A stretch of DNA of 64,000 bases from Ahaetulla prasina (GCF_028640845.1 NC_080539.1:198378698-198442697); one strand, 5' to 3'; counted from the first letter of the stretch, positions 11,965-23,196 are shown. Numbers and translations: made by a program. The notes: generated by a model from the sequence alone, not told the origin.

Positions 11965-12480
11965 TGTTCTATCCCCCTCGCCTCAGTTCGAGCGATGACT
12001 TAATTAGCCAGCACTATCAGCTCTGGTAGCAAACTAGCGATCATCTGCCAAGTGTCTCTGTTATCTCCCTTGATCCCGATGAGTCAACAAACAGTACTTC
12101 AGCTCTAGTCAAGCAGTTGATTTACCTGCTACGAAGAGGCATAGCAGCCCTCGCTGCTTTTATATCCTGTGGGGTGTGGCTCCATGACTCAGCACTTCCT
12201 AGGCCTGCCCCACCCCTGCTTCTGTTGTTCCCGCCTCTCCTGCCTACGAAACCTAGGGTCCAGCCAGGCGTGATTGCCATCAGCTGGGTCTAGAGGTGTG
12301 GCCTGGGGGGGAAGTGTCAGGGGATGGAGGCCTGGTTATCTCTTCCATCTGGCCTGCCTCTGGCTCCTGGAGCTGAGCCAGGGAAGCCGGTGCTCCCTTG
12401 GTTGTCCTGATGGCCCTTCCCCCTCACTTTCCAAGTCACTTTCTGGCAGGGGGCCCGCCTCGGGGGGCGCAGACACAACA
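11965..12480 (-). mobile_element. Solo LTR, 516 bp, minus orientation
   Basis: On the minus strand it begins TGTTGTGTCTGCG and ends GGATAGAACA, the TG...CA ends of LTR retroelements. The 5-bp target duplication GTAGT is perfect (11960-11964 and 12481-12485). A TATA-like GGATATAAAAG lies at about 12163-12173 on the minus strand. It is much more GC-rich than its surroundings. No gag or pol flanks it, so it is a solo LTR left by recombination. Five-base duplication fits Ty3/gypsy, and some endogenous retroviruses cannot be excluded. It lies in the sense orientation of BMPR2 intron 1. Confidence 0.88.
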
Positions 12481-12485
12481 GTAGT

Positions 12486-13510
12486 GTATCTGTTCAATTT
12501 ACAGAGCAAATGTTATAAGACTGTTTATAACAGAATAGATAATAGAAACAAAACAGGAGGCTGAAACAGTAATAATTTAAGACACTCAGGTAACATTTCA
12601 TTAGCTGAAAGTAAAGAAAGCTTATTATGCATTATGCAAGAAGGATCAGAAATGAAAACTCTAAGTTAATATTAAAAGTTTGAAAAGATAATGTTAATGT
12701 CAACTAAGTGAAGTGAACTAACAAGTGATGGTAAGAAATTAAGTGATGATCAGTCTATTTTCTTGAGTTCAAGTACAGATAAAGATGGGCAATGTGCTAA
12801 AAAATTAAAGAGGAAATTCATCATACCCAGGAAGGCAATAACAACTTAGTCATTTCTATGACAACAAGGTTCAGAAAAATTAAAATAACAGCCTTTCTAG
12901 TAGCAGTGCATAGCACTGAGAAATGACGTTAGGAAACAGTGAAAGATCCCTTCAAACTGTCAACTTAGTAAACATAACATGGAATTTTTAAGGATTAGAT
13001 GCATGTGATAAAACAACTCTTGCTATACAATCTTAACAAATGCTTTATCAAATGGTAATTAAAACCATTCTCAACTAAAATACAAATAATTCCAGCAGAC
13101 TAACAACTGAATTGGAATATATAGTTATATTTATGGTAATATACACAATATAATTTATAGGATACAAAATGTGTAAATTCATTTACCTGTATTCTGCTTT
13201 ATTCCTATGCCCTAAAAAGTTCATTATGGCAGCAATGCAGGTCTTTCATTTGAAGAATCCATTATTAAGAAGCAGTTTTCCACATTGCAGTCACAAGGAA
13301 ACCAGAAGCTTCTACATCCATCTCAGCTGTGATTAACCTTAACTATGGCTAATCAAAACAGATTATAGACTACCATTTGAAGTTGGCTAATGTTCAGATG
13401 AAAGAGTTCAGATGAAACAACTGCAGTCAGAAATAGAAACCAAAGCTTCCTAAGCAACATCTAAATGAGGTGTGAACTCACTTAGGTTTGTTATTTACAT
13501 AATGTCAGCC
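12486..13510. other. Unrecognised intronic sequence
   Basis: AT-rich sequence with no exon or repeat that I can name. Confidence 0.45.
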
Positions 13511-14030
13511 AATTAGAACTACAGAAAAAATAATTGCTACCAACCTGCCTTCCATTGAGGACCTGTATACTGCACGAATCAAGAAGAGGGCTGTGAAAAT
13601 ATTTACAGATCCCTCACATCCAGGACATAAACTGTTTCAACTCCTACCCTCAAAACGACGCTATAGAGCACTGCACACCAGAACAACTAGACACAAGAAC
13701 AGTTTTTTCCCGAAGGCCATCACTCTGCTAAACAAATAATTCCATCAACACTGTCAAACTATTTACTAAATCTGCACTACTATTAATCTTCTCATCGTTC
13801 CCATCACCAATCTCTTTCCACTTATGACTGTATGACTGTAACTTTGTTGCTGGCTATCCTTATGATTTATATTGATATATTGACCATCAATTGTGTTGTA
13901 AATGTTGTACCTTGATGAATGTATCTTTTCTTTTATGTACACTGAGAGCATATGCACCAAGACAAATTCCTTGTGTGTCCAATCACACTTGGCCAATAAA
14001 AAATTCTATTCTATTCTATTCTATTCAATG
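13511..14030 (+). mobile_element. CR1/L3-type LINE 3' end with (ATTCT)n tail
   Basis: Matches the end of the LINE at 36430-37882. The start encodes the last part of ORF2 (LPSIEDLYTARIKKRAVKIF, then HPGHKLFQLLPSKRRYRALH). The 3' UTR follows with ACACTTGGCCAATAAAAAAT and about five ATTCT units. It is 5'-truncated at about 13511 and non-functional. Confidence 0.88.
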
Positions 14031-14100
14031 ACTATGAAAATAATTATAAAATTTTAAAACTAAAATGAACTGCCATAAACCATTGGTATGTATCATATGA

Positions 14101-14213
14101 GAGCCATTTTGGTACAGTGTGGGTCAGGCTAGAAACTGGGATATAGTGGGTTCTAGTCCCATCATAGGCAATCCTGCTTAGTGTCCTTGGACCAATTACT
14201 CTCTCAGTCTAAA
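14101..14213 (+). mobile_element. tRNA-derived SINE (MIR-like) fragment
   Basis: The head has an A-box-like TTGGTACAGTGTGGGTCAGG and a B-box-like GTGGGTTCTAGTCCC. A core resembling MIR/CORE SINEs follows (CTTGGACCAATTACTCTCTC). The family name in squamates is not certain. It is truncated after about 110 bp. Confidence 0.65.
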
Positions 14214-14318
14214 GATCCCAAGATCCATGAAGAATTACATATATTTGATAAACTTGCATATGCATCAAATATATGGTGTCTATACAAATTTAGTGAAGAA
14301 TCAATGGGTCTTTCATTT

Positions 14319-14608
14319 CAAGGTAGTCCTCGACTAGTGACTGCAATTGAGCTCGGAATAAGATGACAGTTGTTAAGTAGTTTACCAAGTGACTTTGTCT
14401 GATTTTATAACCATTTTAGCAGCATTCATTAAGCAAATGCGACTGTTGTTAATGAGCCGACTACAACCAATCTGCGTTTTTGCCAAAAAATAGAAGACCA
14501 GAAACTGGCAAAAAATGCTGAAAATTGTAGTCATGTGATCATGAGATCCTGCAAATAGCTGCAAATGCAGTCCAGTTGCCAATCACCCAAAATGTGGACA
14601 CAGTACTT

Positions 14609-14656
<48 letters not shown>

Positions 14657-14743
14657 CTTTGAAACCAAGTCAAAAGTAGCCTCTGGGGAAATCTGTCATA
14701 ACTTCAATCACTAAGTGACCAGTCGTATATCAAGAACTACCTG
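14319..14743 (+). mobile_element. Tc1/mariner-like MITE containing a (GT)n run
   Basis: Starts AAGGTAGTCCTCGACTAGTG and ends CAAGAACTACCTG before TA (14744-14745). It holds the family motif CAATTGAGCTCGG. A (GT)n microsatellite of about 44 bp at 14611-14654 has expanded inside it. Confidence 0.75.
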
Positions 14744-14745
14744 TA

Positions 14746-17737
14746 TTTAAAACCTGACTCTTGTCCTGTAACCGTAATATTCAAAACTTCAAAATTTGTT
14801 CTGGGGAAAAAAATACTCAGAGATCTGATTTGCTCTCCCCCTACATAAAACCCATTCTGAATGTTCCAGACCCACACTGATTTTCATTTCAATATATAAA
14901 CTTAAGGTTTTTCTTTTTTCAAATACTTAGAGAAGTACCTGAAATTTAAATTTTACTCGGTCACTGGATACATTACATTGTAATATATATATCATCCACT
15001 CAAAATATAAGCTATCAGAAACAAAGGTTACATCACTTTAAATGTACGTATTACGAAAAAATTGCTAAATTAGTATTCATACAAAAGCTACTTCTTGGTT
15101 TCCAACTTCAGAGTTGGAAAAAAAAATACTTTTTCACTTTTTTTCTAAATCAGAGATGCCACATAAACCACAAATGTTCTTGACAGTACATATTCCCAAT
15201 TTTAAAAAATAATAACCAGTGTTATTCTTTAAATGCAAAATGTATTAATATGAAAATATGTCCCTCTAGTGCAGGAAATACATAGTACTGTACATGTTTA
15301 TAGTTGCCCTGATTTCCAGGAGTTGAGAAATAATAATAGTTTGCAAGTAAGAATTCTAGTTTGAAGATTTAATTCAATTAATAACTTTTTAGTTTTTTTC
15401 TTTCTAGCTCCTCAAACGTAAAATATATAACCATCTATATTTGGCAAATATATTAACAAATTAAAAATATCCATTTATGTTATGTTATCCTAAGTAGAAA
15501 TATTTGTGAAGATAGGTTATAAATCTAACCCTAAATGTCTAAATACATACATTTTTCTTAAATAAGATTGATATAGAACATACTGCATTGATTTATGTGA
15601 TTCAATAAGACAGAAAGCTAAATTTCAACAAAAGAACTAAAACCTTCCATTAAATGCATCAGGTAAAAGAGAGTAAGGCCAGAGGAAAGCAGATGTTATT
15701 CATGTAAATATATATGAAAGCACATTCACTTTAAAAGGTTTTTTTTTTAATAGATTGTTTAGTCAAATCACAAGGCCACTTCATCAGGCTTTTCCTTCTA
15801 TGAATTTCAACAAAGCAGTAAAAAGAAAGGATAGGAAGTGTGAGCATTCAATTAGCTGTCTGAAAGATCAGTATTTTTGACCTATTTCTACTCCAGTTGA
15901 TTATCAAAATTCCAGCATCAGGCTGCATTACATTTGAACATTCTAAGCATCTTAGAACATTAAAAATCTGAGAAAATTAAGAACTTTTGCCTAAACTTTA
16001 CATCTGTTTAAATCCTCAATCCCTTTTTCCTTTTTTTATCATATGGTAAATTTGAGAATTAGAAACAATCTGACAGTAAAAAGAACACAGAAGGATTTTA
16101 AAAATATATTCTGAAATTAAAAATTAATTTGCTTACATTGCTTCTGTAAATATTTTCAGATTTTGATTATTTTGATTTTGATTATTCACTATTAGAAATT
16201 GTGAAGTTACATATATTAAAACTACTCTGTAGAAAGTCAATAATTATTCTGAATGGTGGTTTTGGCTGAGTTTCAAAAGAAAGTACTTGTATCTGTGTAA
16301 GAATTGCTTGGAAATTTCCCAACTCTGAGCTTAATAATATATGTCTGTAGATGGTGGCAATAAACAATTAACTAAGTTGATATACCCCGTTCTCCATTAT
16401 ATGTAACAGATCAAGGATATTGTAACTGTTCATTTACTACAGAAATCACAAAAACAAATCTTACCATTTTGCTGATTCTGTGCAAATTTGACAGGAAAAA
16501 CCTATTTTTCCCACGTTAAGTATTTTATTTATATCACTTCAATAAAAATGTAAGTTTTGAAAATCTGGTTTTTACAGAAAAAGCGTATAGAATTAGCAAG
16601 AGATAGGAGTAGTGGGCATCAACTTTAAATGCCAATGACACAAAACATTCGACATAAGCAAATATTCCATATCATTTTAGCTCAATATATTTCAAAAAGA
16701 GAATTTTTAAAAACCTAGTGAAAGTAGAACTTCAACTGTGCTTAATATTACAATTAATATTACAATACCGAGCATAGCTAAGAATTGTCTATATTTATTT
16801 TATATTTACATAGAATTAAAATATTTTTAAAAATATGATTTTTACTAAGTCCCTGATTTTCAGTTAATTAAGATTATCCTTCTAATATTGTTGCAAAATT
16901 TTCCAAGAAGTATCTCTTGTCCTATACAAGAATTGTATAGCCATTAAAATAGTAAGGGGAAAATAAAAAGAGGCTGTCATTTCTAGTAATGAAAAACATG
17001 TATATTTGTAATAATGTAATGCATCTTAATAGCTGGAATGAAATCTTGAAATAAAAAAAAGTGAAGACACAATACTTTGGAGTATAAATCCTCACTCCTA
17101 GACCAGCCTATGCCAAAATCAAAATTACACCTGAAGTATATATGAAGAGAATTTCCATTTCTTTTAAAATGCCCAAAATATGATTAGCAATTAATAAAAC
17201 ACATGCCAACAAAAATTGGCCAAAATGCACATATTTTTTTCTATAAGAACATAGATTCATTCTTGATATTTCATTCTAGACATTGACAGATTCACTTAAT
17301 ATGCTTAGAGTATATATTGTTACATTTTTATATCCTGAAAAATCACTGATCATGTCCAATGGCTATGAACAAAGATTTATGCACAACTAATCTATTTTTA
17401 ATCACATTGTTTGTTTAGAAACATTGTTTGAAAATATGTATCTTGATAAATATTTTTAAAAAAAATATTTTTAATGAATACAGGCTGCTCATCTAAAATA
17501 CTGCAAGACAAGTACACACCTTTGAACACAATTTCCAAGGCATTTTTGAAAGCCCTGAGCCATACACCATTCCTTTAGCCAAAAAAACAGAATGTGGATG
17601 TGATCCACAGAACTGAATCAAATTATTCAAATCCACCAGTTATTCCTATGGACTTTATCAGAAATCCACTGGTTTAAATCCAAGTAATCCAATTTAATCT
17701 GTTTCCAGAACATGCTGTCATGTTACACCCACTGGCT
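14746..17737. other. Repeat-poor AT-rich intronic sequence
   Basis: Three kilobases directly inside BMPR2 intron 1 with no transposable element that I recognise, in contrast with the rest of the window. No exon is visible. It is the best place here for conserved intronic control sequence, but I see no specific motif. Confidence 0.45.
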
Positions 17738-17743
17738 ACTTAC

Positions 17744-17819
17744 CAGCCGCAATGCTGAGTTGTAAGGTGGTACTGGAGAACAAGAGCACCAGTAAAAGGT
17801 GCTGCAGCAAGTCAGTCAT
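17744..17819 (-). CDS. BMPR2: BMPR2 first coding exon (signal peptide)
   Basis: Bone morphogenetic protein receptor type II is a single-pass plasma-membrane serine/threonine kinase that phosphorylates type I receptors on BMP binding. This exon encodes 25 residues plus one base, starting MTDLLQHLL, with hydrophobic core LLLVLLF and small residues SIAA near the expected cleavage site: a signal peptide. The start is the first ATG after an in-frame TAA at 17847-17849. The exon ends at a consensus donor, G|GTAAGT (17738-17743). Human BMPR2 exon 1 also has 76 coding bases (phase 1), starts MT and ends STAA before the intron. That phase match, the CpG island behind it and NOP58 upstream on the same strand support the call. 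The peptide itself is poorly conserved, as signal peptides are. An unrelated secreted protein remains possible. Confidence 0.75.
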
Positions 17820-18900
17820 ATTTGGAGGAATCCAGCTGTGTATAGTTTAAAAAAATGCTGACAGGAGGAAATCTTGTCTTCCAAGAGTCTTAATTTCTCA
17901 GTTTACAATCCAGTCTGAAAGGGCAATTGGTAAATAAGATGAGCTGTTTGAGCTTTTACTCCATTAAACAAATCTGCCTTCATGGTTCAAGGCTTGGCCT
18001 CAGAAGATGAGCTTTTCTCAAACCGACATGCATGTTCTTTTTCTTAAGATGATGGTCATTATTGTAATATTGAAATTAATTCCCATGTCTCTTCAGAGGG
18101 TCACCACACTACTCAGGTTTCAAATGAATCATATCCAGAGGTGAAAAGGACACACACACACACACAAATAATCGATTGTCACCACCAAAGGGCAGATGTA
18201 GACGGATTTAAAGGCCAAGATTTAAGATACGGAAAACAGGATCCAAATCTTTTGTGCTGTATCTTTCTTAAGGGCTATTTGCTGTCAGTTAGAAATAAGT
18301 CATCCTCTTTACAGGGAATTTTAAGGGCCCATTGCCCCATTACGTGTCATCAGCCTCGAATTAAATTTAACACACTCGGCGTCCACTTTGCTTTACACGC
18401 GCACCCACACGCACGCAAGTCCGCGGAAAAGGAAATAACTCCAACCAAGGAAAAGGGCTGGAAGTCTATGAAAAAGCAGCAGCAGCAAATCAGGGCTTCG
18501 CAGTTCCTGACTCCGAGCAGCCCCGGCGGCAAAAAGGCCTTTCCCTCTTAGGCAGCCCTTGGAAAAATGCACTTTCTTCCCGTCTGCCCCCTCCCTCCTT
18601 TCTGGGCCCCAGCGGGAAGAGGAGAGCCACTTCTTCCACCCTCTTCCCTTCCCTCGCAAGAGGCCGGTTCGCCAACTGCCCGAAGCCGGGAGGGACCCCG
18701 TGACAAGCGCTCCCGCGGAGGCCAAACCCTTTCGCCCTCATGCACCTTCACTCAACTCACGACCCTGCCCTGTTTCCTCCACCCCACCGGGCAGTCGGCT
18801 GCCCACGAAGGCTCCGTGCAGGGGGATTCTCAACGTCGCGTCGCCTCCCCGCCTCCGGCAGCTGGGCTTGGCTGGCTTGGCTGGCTGGCTGGCTGGCAGG
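17820..18900 (-). other. BMPR2: Probable BMPR2 5' UTR
   Basis: Between the start codon and the CpG-island core no splice acceptor is obvious, so the transcript probably runs continuously from the island. Mammalian BMPR2 also has a long unspliced 5' leader. The transcription start is not determined and the upper limit given here is a guess. A short (CA)n run lies at about 18152-18166. Confidence 0.4.
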
Positions 18901-19345
18901 CAGCGGCTCCCCTTTTCTCAGTCCAGACACAAAGGGGAGTAGCTGCTAAACTGCCAGTCTGAACGCCTGGCCCGTGGGCGCCGCGAAGCCCCGCCCCGCC
19001 CTAGCCTGCTGCTGCTCCTTCGCTCCACCCGTCTGCCGAGCTCGAACTCGCCCTTCTTCCTTTCCTTCCTTCCTTCCCGGGACCCCTCCGATCCTTCGCG
19101 CGCCGGTCGACGCAGCCTCTGGATGCCTCGAGCATAGAGACGGCTCTCCTGGCCGTGCTAGACCGACCCCCTCAGCCGGCCGAATCTCTGGGCCGTCGCT
19201 CGAGGCCTTTCCTGTGGAGTTGCGGGAGAGCCGGAGAAGAGGGGCCCGGCAGAAGGTTCTCTGCGCCCCTCCTGCGCCGCCATGTTGCCAAGAATTGCTA
19301 GTTCGGCGGCTCGAGTCCAGCTGCGCGAGGTGGGGGGGGGAGCCG
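18395..19345 (-). promoter_or_regulatory. BMPR2: CpG-island promoter (BMPR2)
   Basis: An abrupt GC-rich, CpG-dense block of about 0.95 kb in otherwise AT-rich DNA. Overlapping GC boxes (CCCCGCCCCGCCC, about 18989-19001) fit Sp1-type binding. GCCGCCATGTTG at 19276-19287 fits the YY1 motif, which often sits at CpG-island promoters. It lies upstream of the signal-peptide exon on the minus strand. Open frames across it on both strands are the usual by-product of GC-rich sequence. No TATA box is evident. Confidence 0.8.
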
Positions 19346-19538
19346 GGGAAGGAGGCGAGGAAACGTTGGCTTCTTTCTTGTCCTGCCGACCGCTGGTACC
19401 CAGTGTTTTGCTTTATTTGCTGAATCGGTCTTGGGAATGCTTTAGGGCTAGCCAAGCCAAAATCAGCAAATAAAATAAACGCTCGAATTGGACGCATTTT
19501 TATTCGTCGGGAGTAGTAAAGCCTTAGTCCCTTTAAAC

Positions 19539-19670
19539 CAGGGGTCTCCAACCTGGGCAACTTTCAGCCTGGCGGACTTCAACTCCCAGAATTCCCCAGC
19601 CAAAGCTGGCTGGGGAATTCTGGGAGTTGAAGTTCGCCAGGCTGAAAGTTGCCCAGGTTGGAGACCTTTG
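19539..19670. mobile_element. Foldback hAT MITE beside the CpG island
   Basis: A 132-bp near-palindrome. Arms 19539-19602 and 19607-19670 pair over 64 positions with three mismatches and a 4-nt loop. The ends are CAGGGGTCTCCAACC and GGTTGGAGACCTTTG. The 8-bp target duplication CTTTAAAC is perfect (19531-19538 and 19671-19678), typical of hAT elements. Its arms contain the abundant squamate motif CTTCAACTCCCAGAATTCCC. It sits about 200 bp beyond the island edge. Confidence 0.92.
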
Positions 19671-19822
19671 CTTTAAACGATTTATTGTAACGAGCTGTGT
19701 TATGGATTAAGCCCTTCTCAGTCTGTTTTATTTAGGGTATAAGTGAGAGAGATATATATAATCAGAATATTACTGTGGTTCAGAAAGGTGAGCAGAGGTG
19801 GAAGCTTTGCATTTGATTTTTG

Positions 19823-19952
19823 CAGTGTTTATCAATACCTTTTAAGATACGCGCATTTCAGCTCCCAGAATTCCCTTGTCAGCATGCTGGCTAAGGAATT
19901 CTGGGAGTTGAAACCTGCACGTGTTTAAAATTGCTGAGACTGAAAAATATTA
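19823..19952. mobile_element. Degraded foldback hAT MITE
   Basis: Begins CAGTGTTTATCAATACC and ends with CTGAGACTGAAAAATATTA. The centre is an inverted pair CAGCTCCCAGAATTCCC / GGAATTCTGGGAGTTG. It resembles the related family with CAGTGTTTCTCAACC ends, but the flanking 8-mers no longer match. An older relative of 19539-19670. Confidence 0.55.
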
Positions 19953-19959
19953 GTCTAAA

Positions 19960-20960
19960 GAAAGGATGGCAAGTGTCTGTTATGACATATGGAAAAGATG
20001 GGGGGTGAAGTGGGGGGAATGCTGCCTAGGGAACTTTCAAATAAGAGAGGGCACCTAGCCTGCAACTGGATGGTGGGCAGAGCAAGAGGCTCAGAAAGGA
20101 CCGTCCCTACAGTGGTTTCTCAGACTGTAAAAGAGATGGTGGGAGGCTTGTACTTTCAGATTTGTAAGATTCTGTTAGTGTTGCTTTACAATAAAGTATA
20201 ATTGGTTTATCTGCTTGTGTTGCCTGTGTGGTCTACCTGGTAAGACTGACGGCTCCCATGGTTAAGAAAGATAAAGCCCAAGAAAACAAAAGTGCAGGGG
20301 TTTTGTTTTTAACATGTAATTGTAAAAGAATGATAAGCAGTTGAGAGGTTTCAGAATATCTGCCCTTAGTTTTCATGGCTGAGGGTCCAAATAGGGTCCC
20401 ACACAACAACCTTCAGTTACTTCTGCTGAAATGACCTGGAAAGCAATCCAGCTTGAGAAATTGTTGTGTGGGTTTCAAACTATTCCTCAGCTTTTGTAAA
20501 CCATGAATGTACGTGCAGAACCTGTTTGCTGTGGCATTCCCTGTACTTGGTGGCCTTGATTTATATTCAGCAGAGTTTGCTTGTGATACAAAGCTTGCCA
20601 CCTTTATGTCAGTCTCACTTCTATTTTGTGGTTTTTTAAAAAATCTATGGTCATTCAGCGTATAACTAATTAAAAATAGCAAGACTTCCTATTAGTAAAT
20701 ACTGTATCAAAAGTGGTGTGTTTTTTTCCCCCAAAAGGCAACTGGACTATGTTTTTGCATTGTGGAAGAAGTCATTTCACTTCTCACCCAAGAAGCTTCA
20801 TCAGTTCTGAGTGGATGGTGGGAGGAATTGAAGGATTAATTCTGACGGGGGGGAGGGGGGGAGGGCAGTCGGGAGAGGGAAATGGAACGATTATATTTTT
20901 TGCAGTCATCTGGTTCTTAGCAGTCTCTTGGAGCCGTTGAAGCCACTTGGGGGTTTATCT
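19960..20960. other. Upstream flank of BMPR2, largely unrecognised
   Basis: No coding exon seen. At about 20732-20820, GGAAGAAGTCATTTCACTTC and AAGAAGCTTCATCAGTTCTG are half of the hairpin repeat described at 51409-51535. A G-rich run lies at about 20847-20866. Confidence 0.4.
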
Positions 20961-20974
20961 GTGCCCCCAAGGTT

Positions 20975-21207
20975 GCTTCTTATGATTTATATTGATACGT
21001 TGACCATCAATTGTGTTGTAAATGTTGTACTTTGATGAAAGTATCTTTTCTTTTATGTACACTGAGAGCATATGCACCAAGACAAATTCCTTGTGTGTCC
21101 AATCACACTTGGCCAATAAAAAATTCTATTCTATTCTATTCTATTCTATTCTATTCTATTCTATTCTATTCTATTCTATTCTATTCTATTCTATTCTATT
21201 CTATTCT
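20975..21207 (+). mobile_element. CR1/L3-type LINE 3' tip with long (ATTCT)n
   Basis: Only the last 150 bp of the LINE 3' UTR (TTGACCATCAATTGTGTTG to CACTTGGCCAATAAAAAATT) precede an ATTCT array of about 17 units (about 21123-21207), the longest in the window. The tail sequence and junction match the other copies, so the microsatellite was seeded by the retrotransposon end. Confidence 0.9.
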
Positions 21208-21791
21208 TTATTGCTTTCCTCGCTGCTGCCCCATAGAAGCATCACTTTTTTCCACCGAAAAATCTTTGAAGACCTGTGGTTTTTATGATTTTGTATAAAT
21301 CCCTTTCTGTTGACTCCCTCTGTTATTTGACATCATCTTCATCCACTAGTAGACAGTGAGGAGAAAAAGTTTTCCTATTCCTTCTGTCACATGGACTTGG
21401 AGGGCAAAAACTAGAATTATTGTCAATATTTCACTTGGTTTAAAAGAGGGAGAAAGGAAAAAAGCATGCCTTAGTTGGAACAGTGAAGCCAACAGACAGA
21501 TCCTAGCCCCATTCTTGCTGACAAAAGATGGAAAATGCTACCTTTGATGCAGATCAAGAAAAGACTATAGGAAGATGCCTTTACAATAATTGCAGAGCAG
21601 GCTGAGGTGTTGTGCATTCTTGTCATCAAGAAACATCTACTCTAATGAGCTATCCTCAAGAAGGAACAAGGAGGACAGGATGTGCAGAGGAGCCCATAGT
21701 GCATGTGACTTGAGTTTTCAGATTCAGATCTGCTGACAAAATTGATAGGCTTTTGAGTGTTGTTGTTTTTTGAGTGTTTTTTTTAGTGTTT
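21208..21791. other. Unrecognised intergenic sequence
   Basis: No exon or confident repeat seen. Confidence 0.4.
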
Positions 21792-21992
21792 TTTCCTGAC
21801 AGTTAGAACAATTAATAAGTGGAACAACTTGCCTGCAGAAGCTGTGAATGCTCCAACACTGGAAATTTTTAAGAAAATGTTGGATAACCATCTGTTTGAG
21901 ATGGTGTAGGGTTTCCTGCCTGGGCAGGGGGTTGGACTAGAAGGCCTCCAAGGTACCTTCCAACTCTGTTGTTGTTGTTATTGTTGTTATTA
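21792..21992 (+). mobile_element. CR1 LINE 3' end
   Basis: Encodes the C-terminal CR1 stretch (LTVRTINKWNNLPAEAVNAP) and ends with GGTTGGACTAGAAGGCC...CCTTCCAACTCTG and a GTT/ATT tail. About 200 bp of the family seen at 5137-6205. Confidence 0.88.
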
Positions 21993-22690
21993 TTATTTCA
22001 TTGCTCAGCCCAGTTCCTCTCTACATCCCTGCTATGGTAGTCCCAGCCATCACCAAGGGTTTTGGAGGAAGAGAGAAACAGAGAGTAAAAGAAAAACATT
22101 TCTCCTTGGCAATTGAGAGAACTTTTCTGTCTCTGGAGTCAATTTTTTTTCATGTTTGAGAAATGCAGTTTTTGAACTCAGAATCTTTAATTAAATTTTC
22201 TCATTTTTTCAAGTATTCAAATATTGTCTGTACCTGCTGATGGTTGAACTAAATAAGGTTTTGTGATTAAAATTTTAGAATGGAAATTATAGTGGACTTT
22301 ATTGATTTAATATGGCTTTATGGGATTGATGACCATTTAGTAAGAAAATTAGTTTGTGAAGAACATGTTTCTGAAGTAATGATTCTGTTGAATATTCGGC
22401 AGTTTAGAGAACAACATGGATATAATTTTTACAGCAAATACATCAAAATTAGTGAATGAAAGAGCGGATGGAAGTTGTGGCCCTGAAAGCTTTTGCACAA
22501 CTTTATCTGGTGCATCAGTTGTGCCATTTCTTAGATTAGATGGGTCCTTTAGACATTCATTCATGGTCTGGTCACCTTGTGGCTCCATTACGGCAATGCA
22601 CTTTAAATGGGGCTGTTTTTGAAGACTAATCAGAAGTTCTTAAACGGACCAGAAAACCATGATATGAATAGTGATAGGCATGTCTTGGTA
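21993..22690. other. Unrecognised intergenic sequence
   Basis: About 0.7 kb with no recognisable repeat or exon. Confidence 0.4.
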
Positions 22691-23120
22691 TGCCAGTGTA
22701 CAATGCTTCATGAACTGCACTGATTGCCAGTTTGCTTCTGGTTGTGATTCAAAATGCTGGCCATTATCTATAAAGCCCTATGTGGCGTGAGGTCTGATTA
22801 TTTGAGGGACCACCTGTCTCCAGTAGTATTTGCTTGGCAGTTCAATCACACAGAGTAGACACAGTCCAGATTCCTTCAGTTAAGCAAAGTCATCTATCGG
22901 AATGCCAAAAGCATGGTATCTCTGTAATAGTGCCTCTCTGGAATGAGATTCCCTGTGAGATGCCCCACTCTGCTGTTGGTCAGAAGAGTTGTGAAGATTT
23001 GCCTCTTCATCCAGGCCTTTGGTGAGGGAAAATGAGACCTCTTACTTCTTTTCCATTTATTCTCCAATTCTTCTTATCCTTTGTCTTTTTTTTCCTTTTA
23101 ATTGTTTTTATTTACAATGT
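22691..23120 (+). mobile_element. Old L2-type LINE remnant
   Basis: Conceptual translation with several stops resembles the conserved C-terminal block of L2 ORF2: a degraded LHWLPV..F.FK.L...KAL stretch, then DYLRDHL and NEIP-like remnants. Compared with the L2 copies at 30104 and 44515 it is strongly diverged, so ancient. Confidence 0.55.
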
Positions 23121-23196
23121 GAGTCATTAGCATGCAAGTTTCATAAATAAATTTTTAGTTAATACTTTTTGAACTTAATAGAATTACCTGTTTCCC

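Larger units (their letters stand above)
1..17743 (-). other. BMPR2: Inferred BMPR2 intron 1 (partial)
   Basis: On the minus strand everything below the GTAAGT donor (17738-17743) is intron. I looked for exon 2, which should encode the cysteine-rich start of the receptor ectodomain, and did not recognise it. The intron therefore runs off the window. Mammalian BMPR2 intron 1 is also very long. The interval holds repeats listed separately and long AT-rich stretches without recognisable coding. Confidence 0.6.

Noticed and set aside
12274..12564. 96-codon open frame
   Set aside because: Lies inside and across the edge of the GC-rich solo LTR, with no family resemblance.
1..17743. BMPR2 exon 2
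   Set aside because: No stretch encodes the cysteine-rich ectodomain start with splice sites. Intron 1 probably extends beyond the window.
19282..19473. Plus-strand frame starting MLPRIASS in good start context as a mitochondrial protein exon
   Set aside because: I cannot match it to any protein and no downstream exon is visible. Kept only as a possible divergent transcript.
18946..19560. 204-codon open frame on the minus strand in the CpG island, and the overlapping plus-strand frame at 18974-19423
   Set aside because: GC-rich DNA has few stop codons. The translations are low in complexity and resemble no family, and the region is better explained as promoter and 5' UTR.
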